This document shows, piece after piece, positions 17,356 to 23,071 of a stretch of 28,174 nt of DNA; the stretch's first letter is position 1; every line of letters begins with the position of its first letter. This stretch comes from a virus. A model generated the notes under the pieces. The model was given only the letters and a program-made list of their open reading frames with translations, searched no databases and was not told the origin of the DNA. Both the position numbers and the translations under genes were made by a program. The DNA is taken from positions 1 through 28,174 of the IMG/VR virus record IMGVR_UViG_3300049846_001114, one strand, 5' to 3'.

Positions 17356-17496
17356 TTATTTAATAACTTGGGCTGGCTTTACCGCCTCCATTGCCTTACA
17401 TGCAGCACAAACACATACAGGTTTCGGTGCTTTCGGTGTCTCTGTAGGTGTGGCAACGACTTCTTTTACTGTCTTTGATGCGCTTTTCTTTGCCAT
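17356..17496 (-). CDS. 46-aa basic protein with a CVCAAC motif
   Basis: Too short for usual ORF cut-offs. It reads MAKKSASKTVKEVVATP, a Pro/Lys/Thr linker, then CVCAACKAMEAVKPAQVIK, whose CxCxxC cysteines could bind metal. It has its own promoter (TGA-TATAAT nine bases before the ATG, DnaA-like TTATCCCCA further upstream) and ends 17 bases before the portal start. Unknown function; the size and place suit a small head-associated or regulatory protein. Confidence 0.55.
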   Translation of the reverse strand: MAKKSASKTVKEVVATPTETPKAPKPVCVCAACKAMEAVKPAQVIK

Positions 17497-17505
17497 ATGC
17501 GGTTT

Positions 17506-17543
17506 ATTATATCACAGCATGTCAAATAGCTGTGTGGGGATAA
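17506..17543 (-). promoter_or_regulatory. Promoter with DnaA-box-like element
   Basis: TTATCCCCA (one mismatch to TTATCCACA, 17535-17543) is 23 bp upstream of TGA-TATAAT (hexamer 17506-17511). The leader to the 46-aa ORF would be very short. Confidence 0.5.
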
Positions 17544-17546
17544 CTC

Positions 17547-17654
17547 TTAAATGTTAATTGTGGGGTAAGTAGTAGCTGGTGGTGTTGCAGTTCCTACAGG
17601 ACGTATTGGTTTGCCGTCTTCCAGCTCGTAATCTCGTGATGCAGTTGTCCTCAT
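17547..17654 (-). CDS. 35-aa protein coupled to terminase
   Basis: Reads MRTTASRDYELEDGKPIRP and then a Pro/Thr/Ala tail ending TYPTINI. Its ATG overlaps the TerL stop as ATGA, so translation is coupled. No family recognised. The conserved-looking acidic centre and proline tail are compatible with a small virion or packaging accessory, but that is a guess. It could also be chance read-through of a short frame. Confidence 0.45.
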   Translation of the reverse strand: MRTTASRDYELEDGKPIRPVGTATPPATTYPTINI

Positions 17655-18928
17655 ATGCCTATTGTAGAGTAAATTGTATCATCCTCGTAGTCTTCCTCCT
17701 TCACATCCTTGACGGCATTGGGTTTGAGGAACGTAATGGCGTATCGTATCCCGTCCATAGAGTGGTCGTAGCCAGGCTTCGGGACGTTAATGATGTTCCC
17801 CTCCTTGTCCTCCATCCACGCATAGTTCTCCTGCTCTATCCTCGTGTTAACACTACGTTTTGTGTAGGAGATAGGCACAGACTGCACGACCTGGATGCCA
17901 TGCGTGATGCTATCAGGCCCTTTCTCCGCTGGAAGGATAAGGACGCCGTGCAAGGCGATTTCGTCAATGCTCTTAGGTTCAGAGCTGTCGGCTATAGTCG
18001 GGACGTTGCCAGGCTGCGCTTTGATGATGGCGGCAATTTGTGAGTTCAATAACCCTTTGGCGTACGCAATTTCATCCAGTATGTACCCACCGTTATACTC
18101 GTAAATATTACCGATGGATGTAGGGTCGTTGGTGTAACCGAAGTCTAGCCACCGTGCTACCAATCGAGCCTCGTGCGGCACGCTCTCAATCTCTCGCCAG
18201 TTTGTGTAAATCTTGCCACGGACTACTTCGGGGACTAGCCCTTTAATCATGTTGTAGTAGTGCGCGGGCTTTGTCTCTTTATACGCCTCGTATCTCTCTA
18301 CTGTTGCTGGAGTTATGTTAGCTACGTTGCAGGTGTAGTCAGTTCTGATGAAAAGGGTATCTTTGATGCTGTCTTTGAGCTTCGGTATGTAGAAGTCTGG
18401 AACACCTGACGGCAATAAGTCGAACCACCGCTTAATAATCCAATGTGACTTAGGAGGTGGGTTGAGCAATAGGATGATTGTTATATCACCCTTTACCGTA
18501 CGGATAGAGTCATCAAGCTGTGTAAAGTCTTCCTCTGGTATTTCGTCTGCTTCTTCAATGATGATGCAGTTGTAGTTGGCAAGGGACTTCAACTTAGCCT
18601 TCTGTCCCCCTGATGACTTACGAAAGCCCTTAGCGTTTATGGTGTTGATACCATACGTGACACTCATTCTGTCGTTGACCTGAAATGCACCCTCCTCTTC
18701 TGGTTCCTCGGCGATACGGTCTGTTATCTCACGGAAGATACTATCTCGAATGTCTCCAAGGATGTAACGCATGATGGCGCAACGGAAGTACTCTGGTGAG
18801 GCCAGCTTTGATTTAGCGAACTGAGAGGCGACGGTAGAACGTCCTGCACCACGTCCTCCCATGAGGATTATGTAGCGAGCTTTAGATGTGAACAGCTCCT
18901 TATATTCTTTATTCACTATCTGCTTCAT
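17651..18928 (-). CDS. terL: Terminase large subunit (425 aa)
   Basis: The ATPase-nuclease that pumps DNA into the prohead. Walker A is GGRGAGRST at residues 24-32, with Arg at position 30 where P-loops usually have Lys, a variant seen in some terminases. Walker B is CIIIEEADE (121-129), with the catalytic acid pair, and the coupling motif is TIILLLNPP (151-159). The C-terminal RNase H-like nuclease has WLDFGYTNDP near 265 and TIADSSEP near 315 as metal-binding Asp sites. Length is usual for PBSX/Terminase_3-type enzymes. The start overlaps the TerS end by 20 bases; the stop overlaps the next small gene. Confidence 0.92.
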   Translation of the reverse strand: MKQIVNKEYKELFTSKARYIILMGGRGAGRSTVASQFAKSKLASPEYFRCAIMRYILGDIRDSIFREITDRIAEEPEEEGAFQVNDRMSVTYGINTINAKGFRKSSGGQKAKLKSLANYNCIIIEEADEIPEEDFTQLDDSIRTVKGDITIILLLNPPPKSHWIIKRWFDLLPSGVPDFYIPKLKDSIKDTLFIRTDYTCNVANITPATVERYEAYKETKPAHYYNMIKGLVPEVVRGKIYTNWREIESVPHEARLVARWLDFGYTNDPTSIGNIYEYNGGYILDEIAYAKGLLNSQIAAIIKAQPGNVPTIADSSEPKSIDEIALHGVLILPAEKGPDSITHGIQVVQSVPISYTKRSVNTRIEQENYAWMEDKEGNIINVPKPGYDHSMDGIRYAITFLKPNAVKDVKEEDYEDDTIYSTIGI

Positions 18929-19316
18929 CGTCTGAGAAGTCTTTGAAGACTATGGTGTTCCCCTTGATTGGCTTATCGTCTGTGGTTATGTCGGCCTTCT
19001 CCCTCATACCGTGGTTAGCTGAGAGTATGAGCTTGGCAATGGTTGGGTTGTAGTCCCCTGAAAGCCCTTTGTTTATGAGCCTTTCTTTCTGCTCCCCTCT
19101 TATCTTGTCTAAAGCGTCCGAGAAGTCAGGATGGTCTTTCTCCCATAGGTACAATGATGAGCGAGCTACGTTGATGAAACGGGCAAAGCCTTCCATGGTA
19201 GGACTCTTTACTACCAGCCTACCCTTATCGTCGTATTCGTCTTGACACCACTCCAAGTAATGGTCTACTGCTGCAATGTATTCTTCCTTAAATTCGGATG
19301 TTCTCCCCAAAGTCAT
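18909..19316 (-). CDS. terS: Terminase small subunit (135 aa)
   Basis: DNA-recognition subunit of the packaging motor. Sequence MTLGRTSEFKEEYIAAVDHYLEW is followed by a helix-turn-helix-like stretch, TMEGFARFINVARSSLYLWEKDH (about 35-60), a central oligomerisation region with GLSGDYNPTIAKLIL, and an acidic C-terminus (FKDFSDDEADSE) that likely contacts TerL. I start it at 19316 rather than at an upstream in-frame ATG because TGG-TATAAT lies exactly six bases before this ATG, which would place the mRNA 5' end at the codon itself. Confidence 0.85.
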   Translation of the reverse strand: MTLGRTSEFKEEYIAAVDHYLEWCQDEYDDKGRLVVKSPTMEGFARFINVARSSLYLWEKDHPDFSDALDKIRGEQKERLINKGLSGDYNPTIAKLILSANHGMREKADITTDDKPIKGNTIVFKDFSDDEADSE

Positions 19317-19322
19317 AGCTGC

Positions 19323-19331
19323 ATTATACCA
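19323..19331 (-). promoter_or_regulatory. Leaderless promoter of terminase genes
   Basis: A consensus extended -10, TGG-TATAAT (hexamer 19323-19328), six bases before the TerS ATG; no Shine-Dalgarno in the gap (GCAGCT). The likely -35 region lies in the end of the HNH gene and is weak. Confidence 0.65.
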
Positions 19332-19334
19332 CAC

Positions 19335-19700
19335 CTATACAAACTGGCTAAACCTCTTTATTGCCTCCTGATAAAAAAACCTATCCACCTTCACATACTC
19401 ATTCTTCATAGCATCGAGCCGTTTGAACCAGTCCAGTCCTTTCCTCTCCACTATCTTAGAAGCCCAATAGCTTTCGTTGTTGTGTAGGACTACGTGGCAA
19501 TGGTGGCAAAGGGGGATAAGGTTCTCTTCCACGTATCGTAGACGGTTAGACTTGGATTTGTGGACGTGATGGTGCGCCACCTGTGTTTCAATAGCACAGT
19601 TAGGGGCGCGTAATAGGCAATGGGGATGCTTTGAACGGATGAAGGGCGTTAGGAGGGCGTCGGCTTTATTCCTAAGCGTAGAGAGTTTAGGTGCTTTCAT
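19335..19700 (-). CDS. HNH nuclease, NinG-like, next to terminase (121 aa)
   Basis: An HNH endonuclease with zinc ligands C28, C35, C65 and C68 and catalytic-type residues in VAHHHVHKSKSNRLRYVEEN (His43-His47), LIPLCHHCHVVLHNN (N60, H69, H73). The opening LRNKADALLTPFIRSKHPHC resembles NinG/Rap-type phage nucleases. HNH proteins beside TerS and TerL are known to assist terminase cleavage (HK97 gp74), so a packaging role is plausible; recombination (Rap-like) is the alternative. The ATG overlaps the previous stop (GTATGA), with GAGG just upstream as a Shine-Dalgarno. Confidence 0.8.
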   Translation of the reverse strand: MKAPKLSTLRNKADALLTPFIRSKHPHCLLRAPNCAIETQVAHHHVHKSKSNRLRYVEENLIPLCHHCHVVLHNNESYWASKIVERKGLDWFKRLDAMKNEYVKVDRFFYQEAIKRFSQFV

Positions 19701-19789
19701 ACCCTCTTCAAATACTTCAACACCTGTTCCTTAGTCATGGGACGTGGGAGCCATCTATGATTGAAACGTGTAAACAACGTTAGTGCCAT
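19697..19789 (-). CDS. 30-aa basic peptide between membrane protein and HNH
   Basis: Reads MALTLFTRFNHRWLPRP then MTKEQVLKYLKRV. It overlaps the end of the two-helix membrane gene by 10 bases and its stop overlaps the HNH start, which fits a translationally linked trio. No family; may be a short linker ORF rather than a product. Confidence 0.35.
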   Translation of the reverse strand: MALTLFTRFNHRWLPRPMTKEQVLKYLKRV

Positions 19790-20040
19790 ATAAGGAACAA
19801 ACCTAGCAGTATAGCTGGCAACAACGAGACCCAAAAGAAGACCCAACTGATACCTACATCTCTGTTTATCAAGAACTCCGCTACAGAGAATACAAATGCT
19901 AGGTATAGCGCGATTGCTATAAGAAACAAACCAAGTTCGGCTGATGTCTTCCCGATTTCCTCGCAATACTTAATCCCTTCATGGATAATACAATCTCTGC
20001 TATTGACGGGGCCAGACATTACAATAGGCATTGGATACAT
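19780..20040 (-). CDS. Two-helix membrane protein, holin-like in size (86 aa)
   Basis: Starts MYPMPIVMSGPVNSRDC, then two membrane segments, ELGLFLIAIALYLAFVFSVA (about 35-57) and WVFFWVSLLPAILLGLFLIWH (about 66-86), joined by a short charged loop (INRDVG). Small two-span proteins near packaging genes are often holins, but no endolysin is present here, so that is only a possibility. The frame stays open upstream to 20169, but TGG-TATAGT ends six bases before this ATG and a terminator sits in the extension, so I start here. Confidence 0.6.
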   Translation of the reverse strand: MYPMPIVMSGPVNSRDCIIHEGIKYCEEIGKTSAELGLFLIAIALYLAFVFSVAEFLINRDVGISWVFFWVSLLPAILLGLFLIWH

Positions 20041-20046
20041 AAATTT

Positions 20047-20086
20047 ACTATACCACACAAAAGAAAAGCCCCTGTGGTTATCCACA
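20047..20086 (-). promoter_or_regulatory. Leaderless promoter with DnaA-box-like element
   Basis: TGG-TATAGT (hexamer 20047-20052) six bases before the ATG at 20040. A perfect TTATCCACA (plus strand, 20078-20086) is 25 bp upstream and forms one arm of the terminator hairpin. Confidence 0.6.
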
Positions 20087-20092
20087 GGAGCT
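20057..20092 (-). terminator. Intrinsic terminator
   Basis: An 11-bp stem AGCTCCTGTGG/CCACAGGGGCT with an ATAA loop (20067-20092) followed on the minus strand by TTTTCTTTTG. It ends the short transcript from the promoter at 20160. Confidence 0.8.
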
Positions 20093-20153
20093 GGTGGGTG
20101 GGAGAACCTCCATGCTAGGGGGGAGATAGCACCCTGTGTGCTCACAGGCACCC
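20060..20153 (-). ncRNA. Candidate small RNA of about 95 nt
   Basis: A promoter (TGT-TATACT, 20160-20168) and a strong terminator are about 95 bases apart with no ATG-started ORF in between. The RNA would hold a CCTGTG-AGCA-CACAGG hairpin near its 5' end and GGAG-GTT-CTCC in the middle. Function unknown. The open frame through it lacks a credible start (TTG at 20169) and reads into the membrane gene. Confidence 0.4.
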
Positions 20154-20159
20154 GTTGGT

Positions 20160-20168
20160 AGTATAACA
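20160..20168 (-). promoter_or_regulatory. Extended -10 promoter
   Basis: TGT-TATACT within GTTATACTAC, a 10-mer also present at 25908-25917 and 26082-26091 in the same orientation. Confidence 0.5.
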
Positions 20169-20210
20169 AGAAAGCGAGGCTCTGCGTTCTGTGTGCTATG
20201 ATTACTACCT

Positions 20211-20414
20211 ATGCAAAAGCGTAATTGTTTGGCGTGTTATAAAGAGTTTAATACATACAGAACCGAACAGGCATATTGTTCATCTAAGTGTGGCGCGCGC
20301 GGCATGGAGCTACCTAACCACGTACCAAAATCGAGTGCAAGAGGGAGTGCCGAAGGGGTTCCGTACTCACGCATGAGCAGGAAGGCGAATTATAGGGGAA
20401 GATTGTGCTCGTGA
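20211..20414 (+). pseudogene. Zinc-finger N-terminus, likely truncated HNH-family remnant
   Basis: The first ~31 residues, MQKRNCLACYKEFN then EQAYCSSKCGARG, form the CxxC...CSxxC finger found at the N-terminus of many phage HNH nucleases. The rest (to 67 aa) is unlike any domain and no HNH core follows; its end runs 25 bases, antiparallel, into the HNH/AP2 gene. It is the only plus-strand gene between 0.5 and 26 kb. An extended -10 (TGC-TATGAT, 20194-20202) ends eight bases before the ATG. Best read as a gene whose body was lost or replaced, but a small finger protein is possible. Confidence 0.45.
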
Positions 20415-21001
20415 GCAAAAGAACGCGCATATTCGAGTGCCTGGCTTTTATTTGCGAAGTACTTTGATACACGTTTGTCGTTAACCTTTCGCACAAAGCA
20501 GTATCTCTTCATGCGCACGGAGTACGTCACATTTTTGACACCAACAGTGTTGTCCGTACGCATCTTTTGATTTTGCAAATTTTGTGCGTGCGATACAAGA
20601 CGCAAGTTTTCAATCCTATTGTCTAAAGTGTTGCGATTAATGTGGTCAATCACCATCCCTGGCGGGATACTTCCATGATGCAGTTCATAGATTGCCCTGT
20701 GTACATACTTTGTTTTGCCAAACTCAGAAAAAGTAAGATATCTCCTCCCGTTGCAGGAAGACATTGCTTTCAGCTCGGAGCGCTTTCCAAATTTATCCAA
20801 GTATAGCTTTCCGTCTTCATAGATGAGGTGTCTTTCTCTTTGTAGGCAGCCACAGGATTTAGGCTTTCCTTTTCGGACTTTGGATAGAGCTGCTACAAAC
20901 TCTTTGCCGCACTTACAAGAAAATTTCCACATTCGATTGTTATTCTTTACGTGGGAAAACTCAACTGGCGTTAGGTACCCGTACGTTGCAACAGCGTCCA
21001 T
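20390..21001 (-). CDS. HNH homing-type endonuclease with AP2-like domain (203 aa)
   Basis: Domain order: N-terminal zinc ribbon (C29, C31, C50, C52: FSCKCGKEF and KSCGCLQRE), HNH_3-type core (about 101-145: HRAIYELHHGSIPPG, VIDHINRN, LDNRIENLRLV), and a C-terminal AP2-like DNA-binding part (about 151-200: VGVKNVTYSVRMKRYCFVRK, SQALEYARSFAHEH). This is the architecture of free-standing phage homing endonucleases that cut and spread into related genomes. TGC-TAATAT lies nine bases before the ATG, giving it a private promoter. It abuts a truncated finger gene on the opposite strand, consistent with mobility. Confidence 0.85.
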   Translation of the reverse strand: MDAVATYGYLTPVEFSHVKNNNRMWKFSCKCGKEFVAALSKVRKGKPKSCGCLQRERHLIYEDGKLYLDKFGKRSELKAMSSCNGRRYLTFSEFGKTKYVHRAIYELHHGSIPPGMVIDHINRNTLDNRIENLRLVSHAQNLQNQKMRTDNTVGVKNVTYSVRMKRYCFVRKVNDKRVSKYFANKSQALEYARSFAHEHNLPL

Positions 21002-21010
21002 ATGTGATAC

Positions 21011-21019
21011 ATATTAGCA
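21011..21019 (-). promoter_or_regulatory. Extended -10 promoter of HNH gene
   Basis: TGC-TAATAT (hexamer 21011-21016), nine bases before the ATG at 21001. No Shine-Dalgarno in the leader. Confidence 0.4.
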
Positions 21020-21053
21020 TTTGCACTGATGTGTCGCAACCGTGCTCCTTGTT

Positions 21054-21080
21054 CCCCTTGTTCGATTATCGAGCAGGGGG
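21054..21080. other. 12-bp perfect stem-loop
   Basis: CCCCTTGTTCGA pairs with TCGAGCAGGGGG (three G-U on the plus strand) around a TTA loop, directly after the 56-aa gene. No U-tract on either side, so a processing or insulating structure is as likely as a terminator. Confidence 0.5.
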
Positions 21081-21295
21081 ATGGGAGCGCGGCTCAATCG
21101 GTGTAGCCAATGCTCTTGTCGGTATGAGTGATTTCCCCATCCCTCTTTAATTGTCTTTTGTAAAAGTAGCGCATCATGCGGTGGAACACTGTGCGTACCT
21201 TTTTATTCTTCCCAGCTCGACACTGTTTACACGAGCAACCAGTATGGATACGTTGTTGCAACATACTTTTTGTTACTTAGTAATGGGAGCGCGGC
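21081..21295. repeat. 13-bp direct repeat flanking the 56-aa gene
   Basis: ATGGGAGCGCGGC occurs at 21081-21093 and 21283-21295, 202 bp apart, bracketing the small gene. Confidence 0.6.
21094..21264 (-). CDS. 56-aa Cys-rich basic phage protein
   Basis: Reads MLQQRIHTGCSCKQCRAGK, then a basic helix (RTVFHRMMRYFYKRQLKRDG) and ends SIGYTD. The CxCxxC followed by RAGxxK, an Arg/Lys helix and a GYTD end is a pattern I recall from many small conserved tailed-phage proteins of unknown role, probably metal- and nucleic-acid-binding. Start chosen as the only ATG giving the full motif; no Shine-Dalgarno or clear -10. It sits between tRNA-Asp and the HNH gene. Confidence 0.7.
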   Translation of the reverse strand: MLQQRIHTGCSCKQCRAGKNKKVRTVFHRMMRYFYKRQLKRDGEITHTDKSIGYTD

Positions 21296-21300
21296 ACGTG

Positions 21301-21374
21301 CGGGAAAGATGGGAATTGAACCCACGGCCTATCGCTTGACAAGCGATTGCTCTAACCGACTGAGCTACTTCCCC
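21301..21374 (-). tRNA. tRNA-Asp (GTC)
   Basis: Seven-bp acceptor stem GGGGAAG/CTTTCCC (one G-U), D-arm AGCTCAGTCGGTTAGAGC, anticodon arm ATCGC-TTGTCAA-GCGAT with anticodon GTC, and T-arm with GGTTCAATTCC. Discriminator G as in tRNA-Asp. No CCA is encoded, so the host must add it. The gene lies in the late-reading strand just after several RNA hairpins. Confidence 0.95.
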
Positions 21375-21379
21375 AAGAA

Positions 21380-21400
21380 ATTCTCGCGTTAAGCGAGAAT
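21380..21400 (-). other. 8-bp hairpin before tRNA-Asp
   Basis: ATTCTCGC/GCGAGAAT with a five-base loop, six bases from the tRNA 5' end and followed by TTTCTT on the minus strand. Could guide tRNA 5' processing or act as a weak terminator. Confidence 0.5.
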
Positions 21401-21408
21401 CTCAGGAA

Positions 21409-21541
21409 CCCAAACCTTTTTTGAGGTTTGGGCACAGAAAGTGGCACATGGGCCCGTGGTGTCAAAGGTAACATTCCAGCCTTATAACCTAGGAGATGCC
21501 AGTTCGACTTCCACAAACCTGAACTACTTTCTGTGCTCAAA
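21409..21541 (-). ncRNA. Structured RNA element upstream of tRNA-Asp
   Basis: A long stem pairs 21427-21442 with 21526-21541 (15 of 16 bp; core GCACAGAAAGT) around ~83 bases that contain an AGTTC/GAACT hairpin and a GGGCCC palindrome. The inner end of the long stem shares bases 21427-21432 with a second hairpin, CCCAAACC/GGTTTGGG (21409-21432), so the two compete. No ORF fits. May be a leader switch, tRNA-processing element or small RNA. Confidence 0.45.
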
Positions 21542-21605
21542 CTTCAAACAGTGAGGGGAGCACGTATGCACCCCCCGTCTGCGTAGGTTCTATTGACCCG
21601 TGGCG

Positions 21606-21857
21606 TCACTCTGGAGGTGGTTTGCATCGCTTGCATTGGCAGATATCGTCTTCGATATCCTCTATGAAGTCGAACTCCACCTGGCTGTCTTCGAGGAACT
21701 GTACGTCCTGCGCTACACCGTTGGCGTAACACGTGGAGGAACAGTAGACCTTGCCGTGGTCGTGGTCTGGATACTTTACGAGCTTCAACGAGCCCGAGCA
21801 GCAATCACAACTACGTTTATCAGTGGTGACGTACGGGTACGGCCTGTCAAGGTGCAT
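21606..21857 (-). CDS. Zinc-finger-like protein (83 aa)
   Basis: Starts MHLDRPYPYVTTDKRSCDCC, with CxCC, then VYCSSTCYANG and a final CQCKRCKPPPE, so three close cysteine pairs that could hold one or two zinc ions, separated by an acidic stretch (DSQVEFDFIEDIEDD). No family recognised. The start is chosen for its clear Shine-Dalgarno (AGAGGAG, seven bases before ATG), a rare case here; a TTG 30 bases upstream is possible. A TATAAT about 100 bases upstream would give a structured leader. Confidence 0.65.
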   Translation of the reverse strand: MHLDRPYPYVTTDKRSCDCCSGSLKLVKYPDHDHGKVYCSSTCYANGVAQDVQFLEDSQVEFDFIEDIEDDICQCKRCKPPPE

Positions 21858-21961
21858 GGGACACTCCTCTTGCTTCCCAAGCCCCAAACAATGAAGTTTA
21901 GAGGCTTTCTAGGAAACGTCCCTTTTTGCGAAGGGCTCGGGAGGCGAGAGGTTCTTCCCTT

Positions 21962-21967
21962 ATTATA
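21962..21967 (-). promoter_or_regulatory. -10 box in a hairpin upstream of zinc-finger gene
   Basis: TATAAT lies at one side of an inverted repeat (TATACAC...GTGTATA, about 21963-22003) that follows the membrane-protein gene. The leader to the ATG at 21857 would be about 100 bases. Confidence 0.35.
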
Positions 21968-22005
21968 CACCCTCCCCAGACTGGTAGAGAATGGGGTGTG
22001 TATAA

Positions 22006-22272
22006 CTATTCAGGCTTTGCTAATTCGAGGTTACTACAGTATTGCGTGTCTATAGGCGGCACGAACCACATGAGCGGAAATACCATCGACAATAACACGT
22101 TATCAACTGATGCAACGGAGATGGATTTATTACACTCATATGTTCCAGTAGCCATTCGATTCACAGCAATCCCACCAAATAAACCGATTGTTACCAGCTG
22201 AAAGATAATCCATCCCGCCAAGAACCGAACCGCTATACTACGCTCTGCAACCACATCTATTGTGTATCCCAT
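22006..22272 (-). CDS. Two-helix membrane protein (88 aa)
   Basis: Two hydrophobic segments, VRFLAGWIIFQLVTIGLFGGIAV (about 15-37) and NVLLSMVFPLMWFVPPI (about 58-74), joined by a polar loop with one Cys. Not recognised. The ORF starts nine bases after the 57-aa gene stop and belongs to the same operon. A membrane role in takeover or lysis cannot be told apart from sequence. Confidence 0.6.
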   Translation of the reverse strand: MGYTIDVVAERSIAVRFLAGWIIFQLVTIGLFGGIAVNRMATGTYECNKSISVASVDNVLLSMVFPLMWFVPPIDTQYCSNLELAKPE

Positions 22273-22281
22273 ATCAGGTGT

Positions 22282-22455
22282 TTACTTATTATCAGGCACA
22301 GCTATTTCCAGGATAGCCTTCTTGTTGTCCGCAAGCCAGTTAAAAAACGTGTCTACACTCATGTGCTTGTTTAGCTTCTTGGCTACCGCTCCACGTAGGA
22401 TGTTAAAGCGTTGGTGGGTCGTGGCCTTGGTGATGTAGGACTTGTATTTGGGCAT
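22282..22455 (-). CDS. 57-aa basic protein of unknown function
   Basis: Reads MPKYKSYITKATTHQRFNIL, then VAKKLNKHMSVDTFFNWLADNKKAILEI; basic first half, amphipathic second half. Starts one base after the HTH gene stop with AAAGAAG as possible ribosome site. Not recognised; may be nucleic-acid-binding. Confidence 0.6.
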   Translation of the reverse strand: MPKYKSYITKATTHQRFNILRGAVAKKLNKHMSVDTFFNWLADNKKAILEIAVPDNK

Positions 22456-22456
22456 A

Positions 22457-22648
22457 CTACTTCTTTAACCTATAAACATAATCCAGTGACTTCCCTCTCT
22501 TCACGTACTCGCCTTGTACGTTAAAGCCTAGTCGGCGTAGTTCGTATACGATAGCGCCCAGGCGGGTGATGTACTTCCTCAGTGCTTGATTGCGGGACAC
22601 GTAGCCGTGCTTTTGTAGGTGGCTGTGTGCCCATTCTAGTTGGGTCAT
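22457..22648 (-). CDS. Small winged-helix/HTH protein (63 aa)
   Basis: Starts MTQLEWAHSHLQKHGYVSRN; the pattern (helix, turn with V-S-R-N-Q-A, helix LGAIVYELRRLGFNVQG, then a YVKRGKSLDYVYRLKK wing) is a typical phage winged helix-turn-helix of the HTH_39 sort. It starts one base after the NinB-like gene, so it may be a regulator within the accessory operon or a DNA-binding partner of the recombinase. Confidence 0.7.
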   Translation of the reverse strand: MTQLEWAHSHLQKHGYVSRNQALRKYITRLGAIVYELRRLGFNVQGEYVKRGKSLDYVYRLKK

Positions 22649-22649
22649 G

Positions 22650-23069
22650 TTATTTCATTAAGTATCCCGCCGCCTGTGGGTCAGGGAGGGGGACGTTGGT
22701 AAGTGCACAAATGCGGTCTAAGTATTCCCCAAACTCTATCTTTGAAAGTGAGGTGGTACTTGCGGGTATCTTTCTTTCTATCTCCTTCCCGTTGATGTGT
22801 ACCTTGATGGTACGAGGCGGGAGGAACTCTCTTTTAAAGAACTCGTGTAGGGCTTGCGGGTAGTCTCCTGTTTCCTTGGCTATGACGTCCAGGTAGAGCC
22901 AGTAGTAGTTGTTCTGCGTGTTGGTGCGTTCTAGTTTTGGTAGCTCTACGCGTACAACCTTTCCGTTATGCTGTTGCACAAATTGCTTCCAGAGAGCGAA
23001 GTGGGTTTCTGATTTCCACTTCAACCCTCCGAAAGTCTTTGTGTCGAGCGTTGGTAAGAACGCTTCCAT
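22650..23069 (-). CDS. NinB (Orf)-like recombination mediator (139 aa)
   Basis: The motif RTNTQNNYYWLYLDVIAKETG corresponds to the R(S/T)xxQNxxxWxxLxD block of lambda NinB/Orf, and STTSLSKIEFGEYLDRI to its STSxMxxxEFxELLxxI block; length is near the 146 aa of lambda Orf. Orf-type proteins bind ssDNA and SSB and help load recombinases. The next gene upstream encodes an SSB-like protein two bases away, which fits. The stop is followed at once by the HTH gene. Family assignment is by motif recall. Confidence 0.7.
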   Translation of the reverse strand: MEAFLPTLDTKTFGGLKWKSETHFALWKQFVQQHNGKVVRVELPKLERTNTQNNYYWLYLDVIAKETGDYPQALHEFFKREFLPPRTIKVHINGKEIERKIPASTTSLSKIEFGEYLDRICALTNVPLPDPQAAGYLMK

Positions 23070-23071
23070 AT

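Noticed and set aside
20041-20169. Upstream extension of the two-helix membrane gene
   Set aside because: It crosses a strong terminator and a leaderless promoter, and needs a TTG start.
21081-21147. tRNA-like 7-bp acceptor pairing GGGATGG/CCATCCC
   Set aside because: No T-arm, and the segment codes for the end of the 56-aa protein.
21448-21516. Possible second tRNA (anticodon TAT) on the plus strand
   Set aside because: D-arm-like and T-loop-like pieces exist but the acceptor and T stems do not pair and the anticodon stem has two mismatches.
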